Origin: Phytoactinopolyspora alkaliphila
GTDB lineage: Bacteria; Actinomycetota; Actinomycetes; Jiangellales; Jiangellaceae
Assembly: GCF_010550695.1 (NCBI RefSeq)
Contig: NZ_JAAGOB010000004.1
Coordinates: forward strand, 310,001 to 374,000
DNA: 64,000 nucleotides
Reading direction: 5' to 3'
A program made the position numbers and the translations under genes. The notes under the pieces are model-generated. The model made no database searches. It was not told the origin of the DNA and worked only from the letters and a program-made list of their open reading frames with translations. Below, piece after piece: positions 16,270 to 23,160 of this stretch (position 1 is its first letter; the number at the start of each line of letters is the position of its first letter).

Positions 16270-17670
16270 TCAGTCGCCGATGAGGGCGGCCAGAAAGTCG
16301 TCGGCCCACCTGGTGATGTCGTGCGTGAGCACGTGCTCGCGGAGTTGCTTCATCCGCTGCTCCGCCTCGGCGTCTTCGATCCGCATGGCGGCCAGAAGAG
16401 TCCGTTTGAGTCCGTCGATATCGTGTGGATTCACCAGGAATGCGCCGTCGCCCAGCTCGTCGGCGGCGCCGGCGAACTCGGACAGCACGAGTGCGCCGCG
16501 CAGGTCGGTCCGAGCGGCGACATACTCCTTGGCGACCAGGTTCATGCCGTCCCGCAGCGGCGTCACGACCATGACGTCGGCAGTGCGCAGCAGTGAGACC
16601 AGCTCGGCGCGCTCATACGAGGAATGCAGGTAGTGGACGGCCGGCTGGCCAATCCTGCCGTACTCGCCGTTCATCCGGCCGACCTGAAGCTCGATCTCGT
16701 CGCGGAGCGTCTGGTATGCCTCGACCCGTTCCCTGCTGGGAGTGGCGACCTGGACCATCACGGCCTCGTCGGGAGTGATGTCCTCGCCGGCGAGAAGCTC
16801 GCCGAAGGCTTTGAGCCGGTGGCCGATGCCCTTCGTGTAGTCCAGCCGGTCGACACCGAGCAACACGTGCTTGGGGGAGCCGATCTCGTCGCGGATGTGC
16901 GCGGAGCGCATCACCACATCCGGCTCGGACACGAGGTCGGTGATCTCGCTGACGTCGATGGAGATGGGGAATTGGCGCGCCCGTACCGTACGCCCGTCGG
17001 CGGTGCGGACTCGCCGGTCCTCCGCGGTGGCGTCGGTATAGCGCTCGGTCAGGCTGACGAAGTTGTCAGCCGCACCCTCACGCTGGAAGCCGACGAGGTC
17101 GGCACCCAGAAGCCCTTCAAGGATCTGCCTTCGCCACGGCAACTGGGCGAACAGTTCGGTGGGCGGGAACGGGATATGCAGAAAGAAGCCGATCTTGAGA
17201 TCGGGTCGCAGCTGACGGAGGAGGGCAGGCACGAGCTGAAGCTGGTAGTCCTGCACGAACACGACCGCGCCCTCATCGGCCACCTCCGCAGCGGCCCGGG
17301 CGAAACGCTCATTGACCCGCCGGTAGGCGTCCCACCACTCGCGGTGATACTCCGGCGCGACGATCACATCGTGGTACAGCGGCCACAGCGTGGCGTTGGA
17401 GAACCCCTCGTAATACCGGTTGATCTCTTCAGGCGACAGCGGGACGGCGACGAGGTCCATGTCGTCCGTCGAGAACGGTGCTGGCGCGTCGTCGGCCGAT
17501 CCGGTCCATCCCACCCATGCGCCGTCGTAGGCTCGCATCACGGGCGCCAGGGCCGTGACAAGACCGCCCGGGCTGCGCCGCCAGGTGGTTGAGCCGTCGG
17601 CCGCGGTGACTCGATCCACCGGCAGCCGGTTGGCGACAACGACGAAGGTGCTCTTTCCAGTGCTTTCCAC
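16270..17670 (-). CDS. otsA: alpha,alpha-trehalose-phosphate synthase
   Basis: OtsA joins a nucleotide-activated glucose to glucose 6-phosphate to form trehalose 6-phosphate. The 466-residue GT20 protein shows [11 protein letters not shown] and the [13 protein letters not shown] nucleotide-sugar loop, [46 protein letters not shown] and the C-terminal [15 protein letters not shown]. Start is GTG 17670 with GAGGAGG upstream. The matching phosphatase otsB is 1.2 kb away on the other strand, separated by two small genes. The pathway gives the compatible solute trehalose. Confidence 0.96.
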   Translation of the reverse strand: MESTGKSTFVVVANRLPVDRVTAADGSTTWRRSPGGLVTALAPVMRAYDGAWVGWTGSADDAPAPFSTDDMDLVAVPLSPEEINRYYEGFSNATLWPLYHDVIVAPEYHREWWDAYRRVNERFARAAAEVADEGAVVFVQDYQLQLVPALLRQLRPDLKIGFFLHIPFPPTELFAQLPWRRQILEGLLGADLVGFQREGAADNFVSLTERYTDATAEDRRVRTADGRTVRARQFPISIDVSEITDLVSEPDVVMRSAHIRDEIGSPKHVLLGVDRLDYTKGIGHRLKAFGELLAGEDITPDEAVMVQVATPSRERVEAYQTLRDEIELQVGRMNGEYGRIGQPAVHYLHSSYERAELVSLLRTADVMVVTPLRDGMNLVAKEYVAARTDLRGALVLSEFAGAADELGDGAFLVNPHDIDGLKRTLLAAMRIEDAEAEQRMKQLREHVLTHDITRWADDFLAALIGD

Positions 17671-17817
17671 GTAGCCTCCTCGTCTGTTCTACGGTACCTG
17701 CTCGGGATTTCGCCCAGCGCACGGGCGTAGCCAATGATGATCTCCACCGTGCTGCGGCGCCGGAAATCGCCTGCCGAACTGTGTCGCGATGCGTACCCGC
17801 CGGCCGGTGTGCTTACC

Positions 17818-18120
17818 ATGGCGAGCATGGAAGCTGTTGCCGATACCGCCTCGACCGCCGCGCCGTCCGGTGCGCTCGACGACCGGGAGCGTGAGCTTCT
17901 CGATTTCGAACGGCAGTGGTGGAAGTACGCGGGGTCGAAGGAGCAGGTCATCCGTGACCGCTTCGACATGACGGCTACCCGGTACTACCAGGTGCTGAAC
18001 GCGCTCATTGACCGCCCCGAGGCACTCGCCCACGACCCGATGCTGGTCAAACGGCTGCGGCGGCTTCGATCCTCGCGCACCCGCGCCCGATCGGCCCGGC
18101 GTCTCACGGCCGAGGGCTAG
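17818..18120 (+). CDS. DUF3263 domain protein
   Basis: 100 residues. The DUF3263 core is clear: LDDRERELLDFERQWWKYAG, SKEQVIRDRFDMTATRYYQV and LNALIDRPEALAHDPMLVKR, ending in a basic tail RRLRSSRTRARSARR. The family is actinobacterial, small and helix-turn-helix-like, with a basic tail that suggests nucleic acid binding; its function is not established. The ATG at 17818 or 17827 fits better than the longer frame, which would overlap the otsA promoter. Confidence 0.82.
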   Translation: MASMEAVADTASTAAPSGALDDRERELLDFERQWWKYAGSKEQVIRDRFDMTATRYYQVLNALIDRPEALAHDPMLVKRLRRLRSSRTRARSARRLTAEG

Positions 18121-18176
18121 CTCGTGCGATCGGCCTATCCACAGCCGATGGCAACGTCGCGTACCCTACGTATTTT

Positions 18177-18782
18177 GTGACGATGCGCGAGCGGCTCGAT
18201 CGGGTATGGCCGTCGCTTGTCGCGTTGGTCGGCACCGTGGGTGTCGTCCTCGCCCTGCTGGTGGTTTTCGGCGACAACACCGGAGACGGTGCCGGTGAGG
18301 ACGTCGTCGCCAGCGACGACAACGGCGCTCCGGAGGACGACACGGGCGAGGAGTCCGGGACCGACGAACCCGGCGCGGACGAGACCGAGCCCACCGACGA
18401 GGCCACCGGCGAACCCGACGGCGATGCCGACGAGGACGGCGAAGACGGCGGGACGGACGAGCCCGGAACCGAGCCGACCCCCGCGCCGCCGGAGCTGCGC
18501 ACGCCGCTGGGTATCGCGAATCAGACGTCGGTCGAAGGCCTGGAGCTTCAGGCTCGAGACCGGATCGAAGCCGGAGGCTGGGAAGTCGAGGCGACGAGCG
18601 GCTTCAACGGCTCCGTTCCCGAGACGACCGTCTACTACCCGCCAGGACTGGAGGAGTCCGCGCAGGCGCTGGCTCGTCAGTTCCCGGAGATCGGGAGGGT
18701 CGAGGAGACGTTCGACGGTCTCAATCCAACCCGGCTCGTCGTCGTGCTCGTCGAGGACTACATCGATGAGGTCGAGAGCTGA
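18177..18782 (+). CDS. membrane-anchored LytR C-terminal-domain protein
   Basis: 201 residues. A short basic start (MRERLDRVWP) and one membrane segment (LVALVGTVGVVLALLVVFG) are followed by about 75 residues of Asp/Glu/Gly/Thr linker. A LytR_C-type domain of about 85 residues comes last (LRTPLGIANQTSVEGLELQA ... TTVYYPPGLEESAQALARQF). LytR_C domains accompany cell-wall ligases in other proteins; alone they are of unknown role, probably extracellular. GTG 18177 and ATG 18183 are both possible, and no Shine-Dalgarno is visible, so the mRNA may be leaderless. It lies 56 bp downstream of DUF3263. Confidence 0.8.
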   Translation: MTMRERLDRVWPSLVALVGTVGVVLALLVVFGDNTGDGAGEDVVASDDNGAPEDDTGEESGTDEPGADETEPTDEATGEPDGDADEDGEDGGTDEPGTEPTPAPPELRTPLGIANQTSVEGLELQARDRIEAGGWEVEATSGFNGSVPETTVYYPPGLEESAQALARQFPEIGRVEETFDGLNPTRLVVVLVEDYIDEVES

Positions 18783-18829
18783 CACCCACCCGGTGACGAG
18801 CCGGAACCCATGATGGGGGAACTGACACC

Positions 18830-19624
18830 TTGGCTGCATACGAGGATGAGCTGGAGTTGACCAGGCCCGGCCTGAGGCCCTTGCTGCCGCGGACCGTCGT
18901 GGCGCTCGACTTCGACGGCACGCTGGCGCCCATCGTCGAACGCCCGGAGGATGCCCGGGCTCTGCCCGCGGCGGTCGAGGTGCTCTCGGCGGTGGCCGAA
19001 CGCGTGGCGCAGGTGGCGATAGTCACTGGCCGTCCAGCTGCCGATGCCGTTCGCCTGGGCGGTCTCGATGACGTGCCAGGCCTTGTGGTCTTCGGTCACT
19101 ACGGGCTGGAGCGCTGGTCATCCGGTGAGCTCCACAGTCCCGGTGAGACGTCCGGCGTCGCGCTGGCGCGAGAACGCGTGATCCAGCTGGCGGCCAGCCG
19201 CCACGGGGTCACGGTGGAGGACAAGGGGCACTCCGTGGCGGTGCACACCCGCCAGGCCGAGGACCCGGAGGGTGCGCTCGATGAGCTGCGTCTGCGGGTA
19301 TCCGCCATCGCTGACGATGCCGGCCTCCAGGTCACTCCCGGACGATTCGTGCTGGAGCTGCGGCCCCGGGGTGCGGACAAGGGCGTGGCGATCCGGTCGC
19401 TGGTCAGCGAGGCGTCGGCCGAGGCGATCATCTATGCCGGGGACGACCTCGGTGACATTCCCGCCGCGGATGCTGTCCGGGAGCTGGGCGCGACCGGTGT
19501 CGTCGGCGTGGTGATCTGCAGCGAGTCCGGTGAGGCTGTGCCCGAGTTCCGCGCCCGTGCGGACGTCGTCGTTCCCGGACCTGAGGGTGTGCTGCGCGCT
19601 CTGGCGATTCTCACCGCCGAGTGA
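18830..19624 (+). CDS. otsB: trehalose-phosphatase
   Basis: This HAD-superfamily phosphatase removes phosphate from trehalose 6-phosphate. Motif I is VVALDFDGTLAPI near the N-terminus; motif II lies in AIVTGRPAADA; ELRPRGADKGVAIRSLVSE carries the motif III lysine; and YAGDDLGDIPAAD is motif IV. 264 residues, usual for OtsB. The start is TTG 18830, with GGGGGA nine bases upstream, since no ATG or GTG falls in a good position. It completes the two-step pathway with otsA. Confidence 0.92.
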   Translation: MAAYEDELELTRPGLRPLLPRTVVALDFDGTLAPIVERPEDARALPAAVEVLSAVAERVAQVAIVTGRPAADAVRLGGLDDVPGLVVFGHYGLERWSSGELHSPGETSGVALARERVIQLAASRHGVTVEDKGHSVAVHTRQAEDPEGALDELRLRVSAIADDAGLQVTPGRFVLELRPRGADKGVAIRSLVSEASAEAIIYAGDDLGDIPAADAVRELGATGVVGVVICSESGEAVPEFRARADVVVPGPEGVLRALAILTAE

Positions 19625-19746
19625 CGTGATCGGGCGGCGGGCGAGACGCGTTTGAGCCTGATGCCTGACATGTGAGACGATTCTGTCTCGCATAACGGAC
19701 GTTACGCGCGTCGTTGCCTTGGCTCGGCGTACTGTTGCGGCACGTT

Positions 19747-19855
19747 TTACTCATCCAGAGGGGCAGAGGGACCGGCCCGGTGAAGCCCCGGCAACCACCC
19801 GCAACACGGCGGGTTTGGTGCCAAGTCCGGCCCGTTCGCGGGGAAGATGAGGAGG
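19747..19855 (+). promoter_or_regulatory. SAM riboswitch (SAM-I/S-box type)
   Basis: The leader contains the S-box core in order: AGAGGGACCGGCCCGGTGAA, then GCCCCGGCAACC, then a variable hairpin (CCGC..GCGG), GGTGCCAAGTCCGG and a closing P1 strand. P1 pairs CTCATC (19750-19755) with GATGAG (19846-19851). The P1 strand overlaps the region holding the thrC ribosome-binding site GAGGAGGG, so ligand binding likely blocks translation start directly. The set of conserved segments is specific for S-adenosylmethionine aptamers. Confidence 0.93.
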
Positions 19856-19867
19856 GATCTCGTCGCC

Positions 19868-21145
19868 ATGACCATCACCCAGGAACCCGAAACCACGAGT
19901 GCCGGCAAGAACCGCCCCGATCTGGGGCGTGCCACGCACCTGTCATGTCGTGAGTGCGCGGCCACCGTCGAACTCGGACCCCACTACGCGTGCATGGAGT
20001 GTTTCGGTCCGCTCGAGGTCGCGTACGCCTATGGCACAGTGACACGCGAGTCCATCGAGGCCGGCCCCGCGTCGATCTGGCGGTACAAGGATCTGCTGCC
20101 GGTACCGTCCAACGTCGCCGACATCCCCAACACCGAGCCGGGCTTCACGCCGCTGCTGCGTGCCGACAATCTCGCCCGCGAGCTTGGTATGAAGACTCTG
20201 TGGGTCAAGAATGACGCCGCCAACCCCACGCACTCCTTCAAGGACCGCGTCGTGGCCGTGGCGCTGGCCGCCGCCCGAGAGCTCGGGTTCACCGTGCTGG
20301 CCTGCCCTTCCACGGGGAATCTCGCCAATGCCGTCGCGGCCGCCGCCGCGCGGGCCGGCATCCGCAGCTTTGTGTTCATCCCGAGCGACCTCGAGCAGCA
20401 GAAGATCGTCACCAGTGCCGTGTACGGCACCACGCTCGTCGCGGTGGAAGGCAATTACGACGACGTCAACCGGCTCGCCTCCGAGCTTGCCGGGCAGCAT
20501 GAGGACTGGGCTTTCGTGAACGTCAACGTCCGGCCCTACTACGCGGAGGGCTCGAAGACACTGGGCTACGAGACCGCCGAGCAGCTCGGCTGGCGGCTGC
20601 CACGCCAGGTGGTCATCCCGGTGGCCAGCGGCGCCCAGCTCGTCAAGGTGGACAAGGCGTTCGGGGAACTGGTCTCGCTCGGCCTGGTCGAGGGCGAGCA
20701 ACCGGCCATCTTCGGCGCTCAGGCCGAGGGGTGCTCGCCGGTGTCCACGGCTTTCAAGGAGGGCCGCAACGTGGTCAAGCCGGTCCGGCCGTCCACCATC
20801 GCGAAGTCGCTGGCCATCGGCAACCCCGCCGACGGTCCGTACGTTCTCGACATCACCCGCCGCACCGGGGGCGCTGTCGAGGACGTCACCGACGACGAGG
20901 TGGTGGAGGGGATCCGGCTGCTGGCCCGCACCGAAGGCGTCTTCGCTGAGACCGCGGGTGGGGTTACGGTCGCCGTGCTGGCCAAGCTGCTGCGTGAGGG
21001 GCAGCTCGACCCCGGCGCCGAGACCGTCATCTTCAACACCGGCGAGGGCTTGAAGACCCTCGACGCCGTCGCGCCCGTCGTCGGGCCGGCAGGAACCATC
21101 GAACCGACCACCGAGGCATTCCGCGCCCTCGTCCCGGAGGCATAG
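19868..21145 (+). CDS. thrC: threonine synthase-like PLP enzyme
   Basis: Threonine synthase converts O-phosphohomoserine to threonine using PLP. The 425-residue protein opens with a zinc-ribbon-like motif, cysteines at about 27, 30, 42 and 45 (CREC...CMEC). The fold type II core follows: NPTHSFKDRVVAVAL with the PLP lysine near 125, CPSTGNLANAVAAAAARAG, and NTGEGLKTLDAVAPV near the end. ATG 19868 is chosen because GGAGGG lies just upstream and the in-frame ATG at 19847 is inside the riboswitch. Control by SAM is unusual for threonine supply. Together with the sulfur carrier two bases downstream it suggests a link to sulfur amino acid synthesis. Confidence 0.92.
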   Translation: MTITQEPETTSAGKNRPDLGRATHLSCRECAATVELGPHYACMECFGPLEVAYAYGTVTRESIEAGPASIWRYKDLLPVPSNVADIPNTEPGFTPLLRADNLARELGMKTLWVKNDAANPTHSFKDRVVAVALAAARELGFTVLACPSTGNLANAVAAAAARAGIRSFVFIPSDLEQQKIVTSAVYGTTLVAVEGNYDDVNRLASELAGQHEDWAFVNVNVRPYYAEGSKTLGYETAEQLGWRLPRQVVIPVASGAQLVKVDKAFGELVSLGLVEGEQPAIFGAQAEGCSPVSTAFKEGRNVVKPVRPSTIAKSLAIGNPADGPYVLDITRRTGGAVEDVTDDEVVEGIRLLARTEGVFAETAGGVTVAVLAKLLREGQLDPGAETVIFNTGEGLKTLDAVAPVVGPAGTIEPTTEAFRALVPEA

Positions 21146-21147
21146 AC

Positions 21148-21435
21148 ATGAGCGTTGCTGTACGAGTCCCCACCATCCTGCGCACCTACACGAAGGGCGA
21201 GTCGGACGTGAGCGTGGACGTCGACGAGGGAGCCACCCTCGGGGACGTGGTGAAGGCGCTGGACGCCGCCTACCCCGGCATCGGTGCGCGGATCCTCGAC
21301 GACACCGGGGAGATCCGCCGATTCGTGAACGTCTACGTCAACGACGACGACGTCCGGTTCGACTCCGGCCTGCAGACCCCGACGCCCTCCGGCGCCAAGA
21401 TCTCGATCATCCCCGCGGTCGCCGGCGGCTGCTAG
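21148..21435 (+). CDS. ubiquitin-like sulfur carrier (CysO/MoaD/ThiS family)
   Basis: 95 residues with a beta-grasp fold: VAVRVPTILRTYTKGESDVS, then GATLGDVVKALDAAYPGIGA, FVNVYVNDDDVRF and the C-terminal IIPAVAGGC. Carriers of this family receive sulfur as a thiocarboxylate on a terminal Gly-Gly. Here one extra cysteine follows the di-glycine, so a Mec+/JAMM-type protease would be needed to expose it, as known for QbsE- or HcyS-like carriers. The stop of thrC lies two bases upstream, so the two genes are co-translated under the SAM riboswitch. No protease or activating enzyme lies in the window. Confidence 0.9.
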   Translation: MSVAVRVPTILRTYTKGESDVSVDVDEGATLGDVVKALDAAYPGIGARILDDTGEIRRFVNVYVNDDDVRFDSGLQTPTPSGAKISIIPAVAGGC

Positions 21436-22066
21436 CCGAACCACCACCTCCGTTCGCCACCACCGCAGTTCGTCACCTGATCGTCGATGTGTCGCCTGAT
21501 CGCTTGGCGAAAGACGATCAGGTGACCTTGTTGCGATGGGCGTAGCCGGTACGACACCTGATCGCCTCCACGATGTGGATACGAAGTGATCAGGTGGCAA
21601 AGGACGCGAAGGAATGGGCGTTGGGTCATCTGATCCAAAGGGCCGCCGGGTGTGAAACATCGATCGATGTTCCCGTGGATGACTGTGAGCGTTGACTACG
21701 GCACGTGTGCTGGTGGCGCACTCGTGGTGATCACCGTGCGAGTCTGACCGGTGGGGACGTGGTCGTGGTTATCCTTGTGTGAATATCAGCCGGTGGTTTG
21801 GCTGGCAGGGTGGCCGTGGGATGGGCCGTGTGAGGAATGCAGGCTCGAGGCGGTCGGAATTCACTCGGCTGGTCCCACGTCGTCGGCATCCGATCCTCAC
21901 CGGCAGTCGGTCGATTCCTAGACGGAGCGGCCACCGTTGTCAGCTTCCGTCTCGTTGGTGCGGCTCTGCGCTAGCACACCACCGCACACGATCTGTGAGC
22001 GTGTCAGGTGACCAACCACGTCGAAGCACCGTGACTACGTCATCTGATCCAAGGGCGTGAGCCGGG
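21436..22066. other. 630-bp repeat-rich intergenic region
   Basis: No convincing gene is present: the frames are short and compositionally unlike their neighbours. It holds a cluster of CACCTGATC/GATCAGGTG hairpins at 21472-21596. GTCATCTGATCCAA(A)GGG also occurs as a near-exact direct repeat at about 21625 and 22038. The rest shows nothing I can name. Confidence 0.6.
21472..21596. repeat. CACCTGATC hairpin cluster
   Basis: GTCACCTGATCGTC (21472-21485) pairs exactly with GACGATCAGGTGAC (21513-21526), and a further CCTGATCG copy lies between them. CACCTGATC (21555-21563) pairs with GATCAGGTG (21588-21596). These are two tandem hairpins of one motif family. The first, 36 bp past the carrier stop, may also end the thrC transcript. 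Confidence 0.75.
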
Positions 22067-22222
22067 TCAGCCGACCGTTACACGGTTGATGTCGAACGTC
22101 TCCTCTACCCAAGGGAAGGCCCAGAAGAACAGCCCGGCCACGATCGCCGTAACCACGATCAGATAGATCGCCAGGCGAGCCGGCCAGGGGCCGGGCAGGC
22201 GTCGCCATACCCACGCGTACAT
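22067..22222 (-). CDS. small membrane protein next to sortase
   Basis: 51 residues: MYAWVWRRLPGPWPARL, one transmembrane helix (AIYLIVVTAIVAGLFFWAFP) and an acidic tail ending INRVTVG. This pattern, WRRLPGPWP then a helix then a FPW..E tail, is typical of a tiny gene that follows class E sortases in actinobacteria. Its function is unknown. ATG 22222 is preferred over the longer frame, which would overlap the sortase gene; the two genes are seven bases apart and surely co-transcribed. Confidence 0.72.
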   Translation of the reverse strand: MYAWVWRRLPGPWPARLAIYLIVVTAIVAGLFFWAFPWVEETFDINRVTVG

Positions 22223-22229
22223 CGTCCGC

Positions 22230-22937
22230 CTACCGCTCCTCGGCGCTGACCAGGACGCCGGACGCATACATGCGATGGCTGGAGCCCCAGCGCGGCCAGC
22301 AGGTGGTGAGCGTCAGCCGAGCCTCGGTCGGCTCCGCATCGCGCGGACCGTCCTTGTCAGGCACCGGCTTGACCACCCAGCTGTCGCGGATGTCGATCCG
22401 GTTGCCGTCCGGATCACCGTTCGGGGCGTTGTCGAGGCGGTATCGGTAGATGCCCTTCGCTGTCTCGATCTCGACGATGTCGCCCTCACGGAGTTCAGGG
22501 AACTTGGCGAACGGCTCGCCATGTCCGGAGCGGTGCGCCGCGATGGAGAAGTTGCCGAGCTCGCCCGGGTTGGCGCTGTCCGGGTAGTGGCCCGGTCCGT
22601 TCTTCAGGTCGGCGTCCTCGACACCTTCGACGACGATCTTCTCCCAGTTCTCACCGAATCGCTCGATTCGCAGGATTCCGTAGGCGTCACCGAGTTCCAG
22701 GCCCTCGTACACGGCTTCGGGCTCGTCGACCTCCGTCTCGATCTGCAGCTCGAACTGGCTGCGCAGATCGTTCTGCGCAGCCGCGGTCTGCAGGCCGGTA
22801 CCCCAGAGGGTGTAGACGACGAACAGAAGGACCACGGCGCCGGCCGTGAGCATCAGCTCACCCAGTGCGCCGGCCACCGCAGCCAGTGGACTGCGTTTTG
22901 GAGCCCTGCGGCGACCCCGCCGCGCCTTGCGATGCAT
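22230..22937 (-). CDS. class E sortase
   Basis: A membrane-bound transpeptidase that cleaves an LPXTG/LAXTG-type signal and attaches the protein to the cell envelope. 235 residues: a basic N-terminus, one membrane segment (LMLTAGAVVLLFVVYTLWG), and the sortase core AYGILRIERFGENWEKIVVE. Catalytic His near 135 (SIAAHRSGHG), Cys near 213 (RLTLTTCWPRWG) and an Arg shortly before (EARLTL) or after it complete the site. It is divergent from a gene for an LPDTG-bearing secreted metalloprotease, a likely substrate. Confidence 0.93.
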   Translation of the reverse strand: MHRKARRGRRRAPKRSPLAAVAGALGELMLTAGAVVLLFVVYTLWGTGLQTAAAQNDLRSQFELQIETEVDEPEAVYEGLELGDAYGILRIERFGENWEKIVVEGVEDADLKNGPGHYPDSANPGELGNFSIAAHRSGHGEPFAKFPELREGDIVEIETAKGIYRYRLDNAPNGDPDGNRIDIRDSWVVKPVPDKDGPRDAEPTEARLTLTTCWPRWGSSHRMYASGVLVSAEER

Positions 22938-23160
22938 GGCTCGAGCTTAACGTGCGCGAGCCGGTGCCCGCGTCGGCAGAGTCATAACTGTCCGTGAACA
23001 TGTGTGACGTTGAGTGTCGAAAGGCGTGAAGATCACAAAATGATGACGTGATTCTCCGAACGGGGGATGGACCATGCGGAAAAATCTGCTAGCGTCCCCT
23101 CGGCGACTAGTAGCAAGATTCGCTGGTCCTTCCTTACGAAGTACACCCGGGAGATAACAC

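Noticed and set aside
22985-23060. CRP-like site (GTGAAGATCAC...) before the metalloprotease
   Set aside because: The half-sites do not have the correct symmetric TGTGA-N6-TCACA layout.
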